Part shown: positions 15,120 through 24,831 of the stretch, in pieces | Position numbering within the stretch: position 1 is the stretch's first letter | How the letters are laid out: each line of letters begins with the position of its first letter | From: Gemmatimonadota bacterium | Lineage (GTDB): Bacteria; Gemmatimonadota; Gemmatimonadetes; Gemmatimonadales; GWC2-71-9 | Length of the DNA stretch: 44,746 bases | Reading direction: 5' to 3' | Assembly (NCBI GenBank): GCA_020351775.1 | Contig: CP070666.1 | Location: 3,533,466 to 3,578,211 of the forward strand | Program-made: the position numbers and the translations under genes | The notes under the pieces: generated by a model | What the model saw: the letters and a program-made list of their open reading frames with translations, nothing else | What the model was told of the DNA's origin: nothing | Database searches by the model: none

Positions 15120-16406
15120 CTAGTCCGTCCTAATCATGGCCCCGTTCACATGTGCATCTGGCTCAGCCTCGTGGCCGCTCCTCAAGGCCGATTGTGCCAG
15201 GAACCCTGCCGCCACGAGCCGCACCGTCCACCCGATGCCGGCTCCCAACACCGCCCCCAGTATGCCAAAGACACACAACACGATGGTGCCGATAGTCGCG
15301 ACGGCGGTTGACACCCAGCCGAGTGCGTTGAACCGGCGTAGCTGTCGCTGCTCGCCCATGGCACTGACAGTCGCAGCGGCGACTGCATAGATCAGCCGCA
15401 CCACCCCCACGAGCGCGATGGCGATCACGACGGCCAGCGGCACGTCGTACTTGGTACCGTAGAGCGCATGAATCAAGGGACCCGCGGCCAGCGCGAGTGC
15501 ACCCCCCCCAGCCGACCCAAGCAACAGGGCGACGAGCAATTCCGTACGCACCAAACGACGTCGTTCTTGTCCTGTCGTCGCCGATCTCATACGCGGCATC
15601 AGGGCGTACGCTATTCCACCGTGGAGGACTCGGTAGGGTGATCCCACCACCGTGGCGATAACGGCGAAGTTGGCGAGCGCAGCAAGACCAAGCCGGGCAG
15701 GTATGACCAGACGCTCGATCTGGTGCAGTAGTAGCACCGAGGCCAGGATGCCGACCAGAGATAGGGCCTTGTTCCACGTCGCCCTGTCGAAGGAGTTGCG
15801 CTGCTGGGCCAGATCCGCAGCCGCGATCCTGCCGCGTGCCAAGCCCATACCCCAGGCCGCAGCCAGCGCGTATCCCGAAGCCAGTGCCGCAGCTCCTCCA
15901 TGCCAGTCGGTGATGTCCAGCGCAGCGAGAGCCACGGCGCCGACACCGAACCAGAGCGATGGCAGCTGGGCCAGAAGCTGGGCCTTACCGAGTCTGAGCC
16001 GGGCTTGTTCTGATGCGGCGCACATGCGCGCTGTGGTGGCTACGAGAATCGCCGGGGCCAGCAGAGACACGGCCGTCAGCGCAAGACCGAAAAACACGAC
16101 CGCGACGATGCCGAACGCCACCGCCGTGATGCTTCCGGCCAGGGCGGCCATCCTGAGCGCGGGGCTGTCGAGCCAAAGCTCGCGCCGAACAACGAGGCTA
16201 TCCAATCCCAACGGCGCCAGGCTCACGCCGAGTCCCAGCATCGCCTGAAACAGAACGAGTCGACCGAAGTCCTCCGGAGCCAGGATGCCTGCCAACACCA
16301 GGTTTCCGAGCATGTAGGCGGCCCCGCCCAACGCCATCCAGGCTGCCACATGGACGGACTGGAGGTGGGCCAACCATGAATCTCGTGTTGCGGGCAGAGC
16401 CGACAT
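15120..16406 (-). CDS. Polysaccharide flippase (Wzx/MATE-like oligosaccharide transporter)
   Basis: 428 residues from the ATG at 16406 (a TTG at 16466 would add 20). About 12 transmembrane helices in the Polysacc_synt pattern. The N-terminus has GGAAYMLGNLVLAGILAPEDFGRLVLFQAML, where the 'LxPxxFGxL' after TM1 is the family hallmark. The middle carries 'SPYRVLHGGIAYALMPRM', and the C-terminal TMs end in a hydrophilic tail. Such proteins translocate undecaprenyl-linked oligosaccharide across the inner membrane. It is divergent from three glycosyltransferase genes, making one surface-glycan locus; no Wzy polymerase or Wzz gene is present in the window. Confidence 0.85.
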   Translation of the reverse strand: MSALPATRDSWLAHLQSVHVAAWMALGGAAYMLGNLVLAGILAPEDFGRLVLFQAMLGLGVSLAPLGLDSLVVRRELWLDSPALRMAALAGSITAVAFGIVAVVFFGLALTAVSLLAPAILVATTARMCAASEQARLRLGKAQLLAQLPSLWFGVGAVALAALDITDWHGGAAALASGYALAAAWGMGLARGRIAAADLAQQRNSFDRATWNKALSLVGILASVLLLHQIERLVIPARLGLAALANFAVIATVVGSPYRVLHGGIAYALMPRMRSATTGQERRRLVRTELLVALLLGSAGGGALALAAGPLIHALYGTKYDVPLAVVIAIALVGVVRLIYAVAAATVSAMGEQRQLRRFNALGWVSTAVATIGTIVLCVFGILGAVLGAGIGWTVRLVAAGFLAQSALRSGHEAEPDAHVNGAMIRTD

Positions 16407-16517
16407 TGCTTCGTCCCGAAAACGCGCCTTTGAGAGTACAACCTTTCTTGCACCTAGGATAGCCAACTATTGCATCGCTAGAAGCTCCATCCATCTTCAT
16501 GTGATGAGTGCCCGATC

Positions 16518-17801
16518 GTGTCCGATCCACCACGCCAACCGACCGAACCCATGAGACGAGTCTTGCTAGTGACCTTCGACTTCCCTCCGGTTGGAGGTTC
16601 TGGCGTGCAACGCGTGGCCAAGTTCGCCAAGTATCTGCCTCACTTTGGCTGGCGCCCGGTGGTGCTCACGACCCGGTATGGGCGGGGCGGGCCTCGAGAC
16701 TCGACGCTGGCCGAGGAGCTCGAAAGCGTCGAGGTCTATCGCGCGCACGCCCCCGATCCTTATCGCTGGCTTAGAAGTTTGATGCGGCGGTTGCATACCA
16801 GGCCGGAGTCGCGTTCGGACAGAATCCATGGAGGTCACTTGGGCCCGTTGCATCCCGCGGCGTGGCTCATTCCCGACGGCAAGGTAGGGTGGTTGCCATT
16901 CGGCGTAGGCTGGGCGCTGAACCACGATCACCGCGGCTACCAAGCAGTCCTGTCCACTCTTCCGACACCGACGGCGGCAATACTGGGCTCTCTGATTTCC
17001 AGGCTGTGGCGTGTGCCTCACGTCGTCGACTATCGAGATCCGTGGAGTGGTGGCTACTACTTACCGCGACGACCAAAGTTGCTTGCACGGCTGGAGTCAG
17101 CGTGGGAGAAGCGGATCCTGTTGCAGGCAAGTGCAGTCTCAGCGGTCCCCGAGGCGGCCAATGCATTGCCAAAGGCAGAGACGCCGGTGTGGGTGATCCA
17201 CAACGGGTACGACGAGGCGGACTTCACAGACACCGTTCCCAAGCGGATCGATGCCGGCTTTGTAATCGCACATGTCGGCATACTGTTCCGAGGACGCGAT
17301 ATGCAGCCGCTCAGTGCCGCATTGCGCATTCTACGCAAGAGGCGGCCACGATTGCACCAGCAAGTGCACCTCGTGCAGGTGGGTAGGGTCGACGATTCCG
17401 TCGCCCGCCAGCTTCAGGAATTGAGCCACGAAATCCGACTGTCACAGTTCCCCTCTGTGAATCACGCGGATGCGATATCGTACATGTCCGGCGCCGATCT
17501 ACTGTACCTGCCAACTAGTCATGATCACCTCCCTGGTAAGACGTACGAGTACCTTCGCAGTGGCACGCCTCTGCTTGGCCTGGGCGATCGAGGTTCGCAG
17601 CTGCATTGCCTGATCGAGGAAACGGGAGGCGGCCTGGTCTTTGCACGGGACGATCATGACGCGGTGGCTCGTTTCATAGAAGCGACTGCTGTGGGAGCGA
17701 GCCCTGCCAGACCTGCTGATCACTCTAGGCTCGCACGATACTCTAGGGAGGCATGTGCCCGCACGATGGCAGAATTGCTCGACCGGGTAGCCCGTGGGTA
17801 G
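16518..17801 (+). CDS. Glycosyltransferase, GT4-like (GT-B fold)
   Basis: 427 residues from GTG at 16518; the ATG at 16551 (MRRVLLVTFDFPPVGGSGV) is an equally good start and gives the canonical N-terminus. Residues about 12-45 show the donor-domain opening typical of GT4-like N-terminal regions: VTFDFPPVGGSGVQRVAKFA, then WRPVVLT. Residues about 230-400 form the C-terminal GT-B half, with FVIAHVGILFRGRDMQPL, YMSGADLLYLPTS, and PGKTYEYLRSGTPLLGL near the nucleotide-sugar site. It transfers a sugar from an activated donor to a glycan acceptor; donor unknown. It overlaps the next gene by 8 bases. Confidence 0.87.
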   Translation: MSDPPRQPTEPMRRVLLVTFDFPPVGGSGVQRVAKFAKYLPHFGWRPVVLTTRYGRGGPRDSTLAEELESVEVYRAHAPDPYRWLRSLMRRLHTRPESRSDRIHGGHLGPLHPAAWLIPDGKVGWLPFGVGWALNHDHRGYQAVLSTLPTPTAAILGSLISRLWRVPHVVDYRDPWSGGYYLPRRPKLLARLESAWEKRILLQASAVSAVPEAANALPKAETPVWVIHNGYDEADFTDTVPKRIDAGFVIAHVGILFRGRDMQPLSAALRILRKRRPRLHQQVHLVQVGRVDDSVARQLQELSHEIRLSQFPSVNHADAISYMSGADLLYLPTSHDHLPGKTYEYLRSGTPLLGLGDRGSQLHCLIEETGGGLVFARDDHDAVARFIEATAVGASPARPADHSRLARYSREACARTMAELLDRVARG

Positions 17802-18984
17802 ACGAGTTCAGGCTGAGCACCGTGTCCTGCTAGTCGCTCCCCAGCCCTTCTACGAGGACCGCGGTACGCCTATTGCCGTACGTCGCGTCCTCGAGGCGTT
17901 GAGCGGTATCGGATACCGCGTCGACGTTCTCACGTTCCCCATGGGACAGAGTGTGCCCATTCCCGGTGTCCGCTACATACGGCTGCGCGATCGGCTGGGC
18001 ATTCGCCATGTGCCGATAGGATTCTCCCTCAGGAAAGTCTGGCTGGACTGTGGGATACTCCTGGCGTTGCTCGGACTACTGCGCCGCGAGCGTTACCAGG
18101 TGGTTCACGCCGTCGAGGAGGCAGCGTTCATGGCAGCGGTCACAGCCGGCGGCAGGGGAATCCCTGTGATCTACGACATGCAATCGAGCATTCCGGAGCA
18201 GCTTGCTACGCACTGGTTCTTCGGAACGCCACCGCTGCAGGCATTCCTCAGAGCCTGCGAGCACTGGCTCCTGCGCCGAGTCGATTCGGTAGCCTGCAGC
18301 AGAGGGCTTGAGTCACGGGTCAAGACAGTTGTGCCAACCCTCCCGGTCAGGGAATGGCAGTATCCCAGCACAATTGCCGATGCGTCAGATGCAGACGTCA
18401 CTCGGCTGCGTTCTAAGCTTGGTGTCGATCGCGACACGAAGGTTGTGCTCTACGCAGGCAATTTTGAGGATTACCAAGGCGTCTCTCTCCTCGTCGAGGC
18501 CATCCCTGCAGTGCGTGCGCGCGTGTCCGACGTTCTGTTCGTACTAGTCGGGGCAGACGGACGCGGCGGTAGTGAGATGGAAGAGCTACTGAGGAGTGTG
18601 GCACCAGTAGACTGCTATCGGATTCTGCAGCGCCAACCGCGGGAGTCAATGGCCAGTTTCTTCCGACTCGCAGACGTAGTTGTGTCGCCGCGCACACACG
18701 GCAGCAATCTCCCGCTCAAAACGCTCGAGTACCTGGCCGCTGGCTGTGCCACTGTCCTGACAGACATCCCGGCTCACTCGGGTCTGGCTGGTCTAGATCT
18801 GGCGGTGATGGTAGAACCCGACGCAGCCGCACTCTCGAGTGCAATCGCAGACCTCCTTGAAGATGAGGTCCGCATCTCCCAAATGCGCGGAGCAGCCAAG
18901 GCCTACGCAGAAAGCCATCTGAGCCCGGCAGCATTCGTTCGATCGGTGAAGGAGTTGTATGAATCGGTGCAGAGCGATGCCTAG
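17794..18984 (+). CDS. Glycosyltransferase family 4
   Basis: 396 residues, GTG start overlapping the previous stop. Rossmann-like N-terminus VLLVAPQPFYEDRGTPIAV (11-29) and R-R-V-LEALSGIGYRVDVLTFPMG match GT4 acceptor domains. The C-terminal half has VVLYAGNFEDYQGVSLLVEA (about 214-233), FRLADVVVSPRTHGSNLPLK (about 289-308) and the E-x7-E-type segment LKTLEYLAAGCATVLTD. The end overlaps the next gene by 26 bases, so three glycosyltransferases are translated as one unit. Likely a cytoplasmic or membrane-peripheral enzyme in surface glycan assembly. Confidence 0.88.
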   Translation: MGRRVQAEHRVLLVAPQPFYEDRGTPIAVRRVLEALSGIGYRVDVLTFPMGQSVPIPGVRYIRLRDRLGIRHVPIGFSLRKVWLDCGILLALLGLLRRERYQVVHAVEEAAFMAAVTAGGRGIPVIYDMQSSIPEQLATHWFFGTPPLQAFLRACEHWLLRRVDSVACSRGLESRVKTVVPTLPVREWQYPSTIADASDADVTRLRSKLGVDRDTKVVLYAGNFEDYQGVSLLVEAIPAVRARVSDVLFVLVGADGRGGSEMEELLRSVAPVDCYRILQRQPRESMASFFRLADVVVSPRTHGSNLPLKTLEYLAAGCATVLTDIPAHSGLAGLDLAVMVEPDAAALSSAIADLLEDEVRISQMRGAAKAYAESHLSPAAFVRSVKELYESVQSDA

Positions 18985-19915
18985 GAGGATCCGCCGCGTG
19001 TCGGTGGTCATTCCCGCCAGGAACTCTCAGCCGCTGATTGCAGGGACGGTCAGAGCTATCTTCGATCAGCGGGTGGCCGACGTGGATGTGGATGTGATCG
19101 TGGTCGATGACGGATCAACGGACGAGACTGCGGCGGTGGCCCGGGGTGCGGGTGCACGAATCGTAACGATCCCAGCTGACCAGACGGAGGGCAACCCAGC
19201 GGCTGCCCGGAATCGCGGCGCTGCCGAAGCCACCGGTGATCTCGTGATCTTCATAGATGACGATTGCACGCCCGCCGCGGGTTGGCTCGACGCGATATTG
19301 TCGGCTCACGGAGGCGGCGCAGCGTGCGTAGGTGGTTCGCTGGCTCTTCCTCCCGGGCTACCGCCCTCTGCTCGCCTGGACTACTACAGCGGCTGGTATC
19401 ACGTGCATCCTAAGCGCCCACCTGGTGTCGTGCCGAATCACCCGCCAGGCAACATCAGCGTAGATCGTGCTCTGTTCTCGAGCACCGCAGGCTTCACCGA
19501 GCTGCAGCCAATCGCCTACTCGCACGAAGAGCTGGAATGGCAGGCGGAGCTGAGGCAACGGGGAGTGAGAATAGTCTTCGAACCTCGGGCTGTTGCCTAC
19601 CATCGGAATCGCCCTGGCTTAGGCAACCTGCTACGCCGCAACTACCGTTGGGCTCACTCATCGATAGAGATCAAGGCACAGACGCAGATAGTGCGGTGGC
19701 CTTGGCTGTACCGGTTCCCGATCTCGCTCGTTCTGCTGAGCTTTCCGCTGGCCTTCGCTCACACCGGATACATCATCGGTTGCTGGGTGCGTGCAGGTGT
19801 GTTCGAACCGGTGCTGATGCTGCCCGGACTACTCCTGGCACGGCTTGCCTACGCGACAGGGATGACGGTGGGTGGAATCCGCTGGCTGCGACGGCGACGA
19901 GTGGCAGTGCGGTAG
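18959..19915 (+). CDS. Glycosyltransferase family 2 with C-terminal membrane segments
   Basis: 318 residues. GT-A fold opening VSVVIPARNSQPLIAGTVRA (14-33), VDVIVVDDGSTDET (44-57) and IFIDDDCTPAAGW with the metal-binding D-D-D (about 96-108). Later come GGFTE-equivalent 'TAGFTEL' and SHEELEWQAELRQRG (about 188-202), with the ED/EEL catalytic-base region. After 'YHRNRPGLGNLLRRNYRWAHSS' two hydrophobic helices (about 245-265 and 273-295) anchor it to the membrane. It would add a sugar to a lipid-linked acceptor in the same pathway as the two preceding enzymes. Start at 18959 or the internal ATG at 18977. Confidence 0.88.
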   Translation: MNRCRAMPRRIRRVSVVIPARNSQPLIAGTVRAIFDQRVADVDVDVIVVDDGSTDETAAVARGAGARIVTIPADQTEGNPAAARNRGAAEATGDLVIFIDDDCTPAAGWLDAILSAHGGGAACVGGSLALPPGLPPSARLDYYSGWYHVHPKRPPGVVPNHPPGNISVDRALFSSTAGFTELQPIAYSHEELEWQAELRQRGVRIVFEPRAVAYHRNRPGLGNLLRRNYRWAHSSIEIKAQTQIVRWPWLYRFPISLVLLSFPLAFAHTGYIIGCWVRAGVFEPVLMLPGLLLARLAYATGMTVGGIRWLRRRRVAVR

Positions 19916-19991
19916 AGGTGATGCGCGACTCTATTGCCACAACTCGAGGCGGATCGATGTCGACTCAGGGATCTGCGAGAACCATATCCTG

Positions 19992-20261
19992 CTAGACCGG
20001 TGTATCCGCCCGATGTCGCGGCTGCGTGAGTAGCCGCTCGTGGAAATCCATACGTTCCTGCAATTCCGACAGATCCTCGCGCAGCAGGCGGGTCTGCTCG
20101 TGCAGTGCGTCCAGGGCGTCGCTCACCTGCTCGATCTCGTCGGTCTTATCCCGGCTCTGCATCTTGTGGATGAATCGCATTCTCATGCCTATGAGCACCA
20201 GCGTCCCGATGCTGACCACTCCCAACACCGCAACCAGGCCTCCGGCTATATCAGGTGGCAT
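19992..20261 (-). CDS. Small membrane-anchored coiled-coil protein (PspB-like architecture)
   Basis: 89 residues. One N-terminal transmembrane helix (about 7-26, GGLVAVLGVVSIGTLVLIG) is followed by a basic patch (RMRFIHKMQSR). A long amphipathic heptad region (about 40-78) follows, including LHEQTRLLREDLSELQERM. The TM-plus-coiled-coil layout recalls phage-shock PspB, but no sequence identity is claimed. An excellent ribosome site (GGGAGG, 6 bases from the ATG) supports translation. It lies 62 bases downstream of kinase 2 on the same strand, so it is probably co-transcribed and may be a partner or substrate of the kinase. Confidence 0.72.
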   Translation of the reverse strand: MPPDIAGGLVAVLGVVSIGTLVLIGMRMRFIHKMQSRDKTDEIEQVSDALDALHEQTRLLREDLSELQERMDFHERLLTQPRHRADTPV

Positions 20262-20323
20262 TCTGTACCTCCCATTTGTCGCTCGCGACTGTCACGCACG
20301 CCGCCCCGAGCCCCCAGCCCGTC

Positions 20324-23300
20324 TCACACACCGGCCCTCAGTTGGGCCAGCTTCTCACGCGCCTCCGCCGCTGGTTTGTAGATGGTATCCGCGTTGGCCC
20401 ATACCTCCAGGGCGGTCTCGAGATGCTGCACGGCCGCCGTTTGATCGCCGCGCGCCTCCTGTACCAGTGCCAGCTCGTAGTGCGTCTTCGGACTGTATGG
20501 ATTTGTTTGTAGGCTGGCCTCGAGACTAGCCTCGGCCGCATCCAGATCACCGAGCTTCCGTTGACAGCGCCCAATGTCTCTGTGGAGCGAGATTTCGCTC
20601 GGAGTGCTGTCCAGCTCGCGGCGAAAGGCCTCGATAGCATCCCCATATTGCCGGCGCATCTCGAGCGCTCGCGCCCGCGCGTGAGTCACCGGTGCCTGCA
20701 GCACCTCCGCACCAAAAGCATCGATGAAGTCCTGAATCCGGTCGGCTGCCGCTTCCACGCTGTCTGGATCCCCCGACTCCAGCGCGATGTTCAGGGTGCC
20801 GAACGCGGCGATCTGGTCGAATGGCGGCTGCAGCTCCTGCTCGAGCGACGCGAGGTTCTGCCAAGCCAGTGACTCCTGCCCGAGCGCGACGTATGCACCC
20901 AAGAGATTGAGTCGGCTGCGGAGTACATAGAGAGGCGGGCTGTACGTTGCGGCCAGGGTCAGGGCCCGGTCGCGGTATTCGAGTGCCTGCCGGATCTGCC
21001 CGCGGTATTCGTACGCGCTGCCGAGCGCCAACCACACGTTCACGGTGTCTTGTGTGGTCCTGGTCTTCTCAACCACTTCGTGCAACCCGCTCATCGCGGC
21101 GTCGAGGTTGCCGAGCCTGCGCTCAAGTGCGGCGAGCTCGATGAGCACCACAACGTTCTCCGGATCCACGAGCAGCGCGCGTTCCAAGGTGGCCTTGGCT
21201 TCGACGAACCGGCCCTGCAGGCGCAGCAGCTGGCCCAGCTCCGCATACGACTCGGGGTTGTCTGGAAACTCCTCGACGTACCGCTCGAAGTACGTGGTTG
21301 CTCGATCGAATTCGCCCATAGACTGCGTCAGGCTTCCGAGGGCCTGCAGGTACTCCGTCTGTGTCGGATCGATCTCGAGGATCTTCTCGTATTGCTCGAC
21401 TGCCTCGGGGCGGCGATCACGGTATGAAAGGACGAGTGCGTACATGTTCCGGCCTTCGATGTCGTCCGGCAGCAGATCTACCCACATCTCAAGCACGGCC
21501 AGGGCCTTTTCTGCCTCCTGCCTGTAGTCGTAATACTGGAACTTGGTCTGATATTGCGCGCGCTCCGGGAGCTTGTATATGTGCCGCATGGCGTCTTCCA
21601 ACGCCTGGACCGCTCCGGCCTGGTCGTTTGCCAAAACGCTGATGTTGTAACGGATGGAATGTGCCATGGCGTTGGTGGGATCAGCTTCCACCGAGGCACG
21701 GATGGCTGCCAGTGCGGCCGGCCAGTCCTGTTCGATGCCGGCCGCCCGGTACGCCTCGACCAGATCGCGGTACGCCGGCACAGACGACGTGAGCCTGTCG
21801 GCAACCGGAAGATCCTCGACCTCCTCGATGTAGTTCTTCGGGATGCCGAGATCGTACTTGAGCGCCGCGCTCACCTCGTCCGCAAGTGAGAACACGGTGC
21901 TACCAGAGTGATGCCGCTCACTGAGGAGCTTGGCACGCCGAGTTTCGTACAGCCGGATAGTCGCGTCAATGGCCGTGTCCCGGGATGCGAACGAGCCCGT
22001 CACGAAATAGGGCAGGTTCCTCTGGTCGGCGATCTGCCGCATCAGAGTGAGCGGCATATTCAGTCCCGTGGGGTAGCCGCTACGGCGGAAGTCCTCGCCC
22101 ATGTGTGAAGCTTCGGTGATGTGGATAAAGAGGTCCTGCGCCAGATCGATCCCCGTCGCCAGGGGAATCCCGTATTGCAGCCAGTCTGTAGCCGAGTCAC
22201 GCGCCTCGTTCGCAAACGGATACATTGCTAGCCGCTTGCGGAACGCACTCTTCGGCACCACGCGCTCCACCGAGTTGCCGTCCTCATCCTGCACCACCAC
22301 CCGCCGCGTGGCCGCCCCCAGGTCCTTGGCTCCGAAAGCGAGCCACAACACGGCGGCTGTCACAACAAGGTTCGCCACGACTCCCAGCTTCAATGCCCGC
22401 GACCGAGCGGATGCCAATAATCCGCGGTCATAGGCGATGAGCGCCACGGCCGGCAACAGCGATGCCAGCCCTACGAGGACGAAGTTGGTCAGGTGGGGGG
22501 AGAGAACGAAGCGGTTCACTGCGAAGTCGACTGCCAGAACGACGAAGATGGCGGCCAGAACATATGCGCCCAGCACGTGCGGCACGCGGCGTCTGACCAG
22601 GCCAGACCAGGTGAGCCCGCCACCCGTAGGTTGCTTCACGCCCGACAGTGCCGCGACGTACTCGGTGGCCTTGGCGAACCGGTCTGCCGGGGCCTTGGCC
22701 ATGGCGCGTTGGATCGCCGCCGCGATCTCGGGATTGACCGAAGATCGGAGATGCGACACATCGGGCGGTGGTGCCGCGATGTGCTGTTGCACCAGGCTCT
22801 GCACGTTGCGACCCGTGAACGGCGGCTGTCCCGCAAGCATTTCGTATGTGAGGCATGCGAGCGCGTAGATGTCACTCCGGGCATCCACTTTGTCACCGGC
22901 GGCCTGCTCCGGACTCATGTAGGACGGTGTACCCACGGCGATCCCGGTCGCCGTGAGTTGTTCCCCCCCAGCCGCACTCACCGCCTTGGCAATGCCGAAG
23001 TCGGCGATAACGGCGTGACCGCCATACAGCAGGACGTTCTCAGGTTTAATGTCGCGATGCACGATGCCCACGCTGTGAGCGTGCGCTAGCGCTTCCCCCA
23101 CTTCCTTGCAGATCGCCAGAGCATCATCGATCGGCAGCTGCTGCTCGCGATCGATGCGATCGCGCAGGGACTCGCCCTCGACGAACGGCATCACGTAGTA
23201 CAACAGTCCACCGACGTCCCCGGAATCGTGCACCGTCAGGATGTGCGGGTGACTCAGTCCCGCCGCCGTCTCGATCTCCTTGAGAAACCGGTCGCCGCCC

Positions 23301-23464
23301 AGCGATTCGGACAACTCCGGCTTGAGCACTTTGATGGCTACTCTGCGGTTGTGTTTCAGGTCAGTCGCGAGAAACACGACTGCCATGCCACCCTCACCCA
23401 GCTCACGCTCGATCTGATACACGTTGGCTAAGGAGGATTGCAGGCGGGAGAGCAGTTCAGTCAC
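20324..23464 (-). CDS. Membrane Ser/Thr protein kinase with TPR array (kinase 2)
   Basis: 1046 residues. The PknB-type kinase domain (about 16-275) has GEGGMAVVF (23-31), Lys45, Glu63, HRDIKPEN (136-143), DFG (155-157) and SPEQAAG (184-190), all intact. Unlike kinase 1 it has three hydrophobic segments (about 295-316, 325-346, 360-378). A TolB-like segment follows (MYPFANEARDSATDWLQYGI), then a long TPR solenoid from about residue 560 to the end (for example YAELGQLLRLQGRFVEAKATLERALLVDP, ending ALVQEARGDQTAAVQHLETALEVW). With three TMs the TPR region should face the periplasm. GTG start at 23464 with GGAG upstream. Probably operonic with the small coiled-coil gene downstream. Confidence 0.9.
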   Translation of the reverse strand: MTELLSRLQSSLANVYQIERELGEGGMAVVFLATDLKHNRRVAIKVLKPELSESLGGDRFLKEIETAAGLSHPHILTVHDSGDVGGLLYYVMPFVEGESLRDRIDREQQLPIDDALAICKEVGEALAHAHSVGIVHRDIKPENVLLYGGHAVIADFGIAKAVSAAGGEQLTATGIAVGTPSYMSPEQAAGDKVDARSDIYALACLTYEMLAGQPPFTGRNVQSLVQQHIAAPPPDVSHLRSSVNPEIAAAIQRAMAKAPADRFAKATEYVAALSGVKQPTGGGLTWSGLVRRRVPHVLGAYVLAAIFVVLAVDFAVNRFVLSPHLTNFVLVGLASLLPAVALIAYDRGLLASARSRALKLGVVANLVVTAAVLWLAFGAKDLGAATRRVVVQDEDGNSVERVVPKSAFRKRLAMYPFANEARDSATDWLQYGIPLATGIDLAQDLFIHITEASHMGEDFRRSGYPTGLNMPLTLMRQIADQRNLPYFVTGSFASRDTAIDATIRLYETRRAKLLSERHHSGSTVFSLADEVSAALKYDLGIPKNYIEEVEDLPVADRLTSSVPAYRDLVEAYRAAGIEQDWPAALAAIRASVEADPTNAMAHSIRYNISVLANDQAGAVQALEDAMRHIYKLPERAQYQTKFQYYDYRQEAEKALAVLEMWVDLLPDDIEGRNMYALVLSYRDRRPEAVEQYEKILEIDPTQTEYLQALGSLTQSMGEFDRATTYFERYVEEFPDNPESYAELGQLLRLQGRFVEAKATLERALLVDPENVVVLIELAALERRLGNLDAAMSGLHEVVEKTRTTQDTVNVWLALGSAYEYRGQIRQALEYRDRALTLAATYSPPLYVLRSRLNLLGAYVALGQESLAWQNLASLEQELQPPFDQIAAFGTLNIALESGDPDSVEAAADRIQDFIDAFGAEVLQAPVTHARARALEMRRQYGDAIEAFRRELDSTPSEISLHRDIGRCQRKLGDLDAAEASLEASLQTNPYSPKTHYELALVQEARGDQTAAVQHLETALEVWANADTIYKPAAEAREKLAQLRAGV

Positions 23465-23647
23465 GGCGACTCCGGGATCGGGACCAACCTAAAATGTGCG
23501 AATCGGTGATATTTGGCCAGGCGCTCTGTCGGACTTACTCCGACTAAATCATGACTTGCCAGCGTGACTCGTGCGCGCCAGATTCCAGCTCGTCCCAGGT
23601 CGTGAGCGGAACTCGATCATCTCGACCGGAGCTCGACCGCCATCCAA

Positions 23648-24820
23648 GTGACAGACGACTCATCGCCTGACCCAGATCACCGAGTTGCGACGACACCACG
23701 GTCCGTGGCCCGTGCGATTGCCGTCCCCGCACTCCTCTTTCTTTTCTTACTTGGCGTAAACGGCCTGAGCAACGGATTCAGATCTGCCGGTGGCGGACTG
23801 ATCGAGCACTTCTTTGCGGCGACCGAGAATCCGTTGATCGGGCTTATGATCGGCATTCTGGCCACGGCGCTGATACAGAGCTCGTCGGTCACCACCGCAA
23901 TGATCGTGGCATTCGTCGCCGCGGAGGAGAACGCTCTTCCGATCGCCAATGCCGTTCCGATGGTAATGGGTGCCAACATCGGTACAACGGTCACAAACCT
24001 GATCGTGTCAATGGCGCACGTAACTCGCAAAGAGGAGTTTAGACGCGCGTTTGGAGTGGCCACGTGCCACGATTTCTTCAACCTGATGTCTGTGGCGATT
24101 CTCCTGCCCCTCGAGGCATTGACCGGCTTCCTGCGGCGCACGGCAACGGCTCTGTCCGGGTTGCTGACAGGGATCGGAGGAATGGAGTACGACAGCCCGA
24201 TCAAGGGTATTCTGAAAGCCGCCCTCGGACCAATTGAGGGATTTATCGAGCTGGTGAGCCCATCGGATCAATTCGCCGGAGTAGTCTTGATCTTGGTCAG
24301 TGCGGGGATGATCTTCACGGCCCTGACCCTGCTTGTGAGGGTACTCAGGTCGGCGCTCCGAACCAGGGTAGAGTTCGTGGTCAACAAGGCGTTCGGACGG
24401 AGTGCCGTGGTGGCGATGCTGCTCGGCATGCTAGTGACGGCCATGGTGCAGTCCAGCTCCATCACTACGTCGCTGCTCGTGCCGCTGGCAGGTGCCGGCC
24501 TGATCACGCTGGAACAAGCGTTCCCGATAACCATAGGGGCCAACATCGGGACCACAGTTACTGCCCTGTTGGCGGCGCTGGCAGCTACGGGCGTGAATGC
24601 GCGGGCGGGAATCACCATTGCGCTCGTACACTTGCTGTTCAACCTGAGTGGGACCCTACTCATATATCCGGTGGAGCGTATCCGGAGCATCCCACTCGCA
24701 GCCGCCCGCTGGCTGGCGAACAGAGTTGCGGAGTCACGTCGCAGGGCAGTCATCTACGTGTTGGCATTCTTCTATGGTGTGCCGGCCGTGTTTGCCGTGC
24801 TCAAGAACGTTCTCGAATGA
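23648..24820 (+). CDS. Na+/phosphate cotransporter family protein (NptA/SLC34-like)
   Basis: 390 residues, GTG start. It shows the inverted-repeat signature of the Na/Pi family: LIQSSSVTTAMIVAF (76-90) with GANIGTTVTNLI (108-119) in the first half, and VQSSSITTSLLVPLAG with GANIGTTVTALLA in the second. Hydrophobic helices surround each pair, and a hydrophilic loop (about 180-215) joins the halves. The QSSS and GANIGTT motifs bind Na+ and phosphate. Imports or exports inorganic phosphate coupled to sodium across the inner membrane. The stop overlaps an ATG of the PhoU gene, as is common for this pair. Function of the transported anion beyond family inference is not shown. Confidence 0.92.
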   Translation: MTDDSSPDPDHRVATTPRSVARAIAVPALLFLFLLGVNGLSNGFRSAGGGLIEHFFAATENPLIGLMIGILATALIQSSSVTTAMIVAFVAAEENALPIANAVPMVMGANIGTTVTNLIVSMAHVTRKEEFRRAFGVATCHDFFNLMSVAILLPLEALTGFLRRTATALSGLLTGIGGMEYDSPIKGILKAALGPIEGFIELVSPSDQFAGVVLILVSAGMIFTALTLLVRVLRSALRTRVEFVVNKAFGRSAVVAMLLGMLVTAMVQSSSITTSLLVPLAGAGLITLEQAFPITIGANIGTTVTALLAALAATGVNARAGITIALVHLLFNLSGTLLIYPVERIRSIPLAAARWLANRVAESRRRAVIYVLAFFYGVPAVFAVLKNVLE

Positions 24821-24831
24821 GGGGGGCCGCG

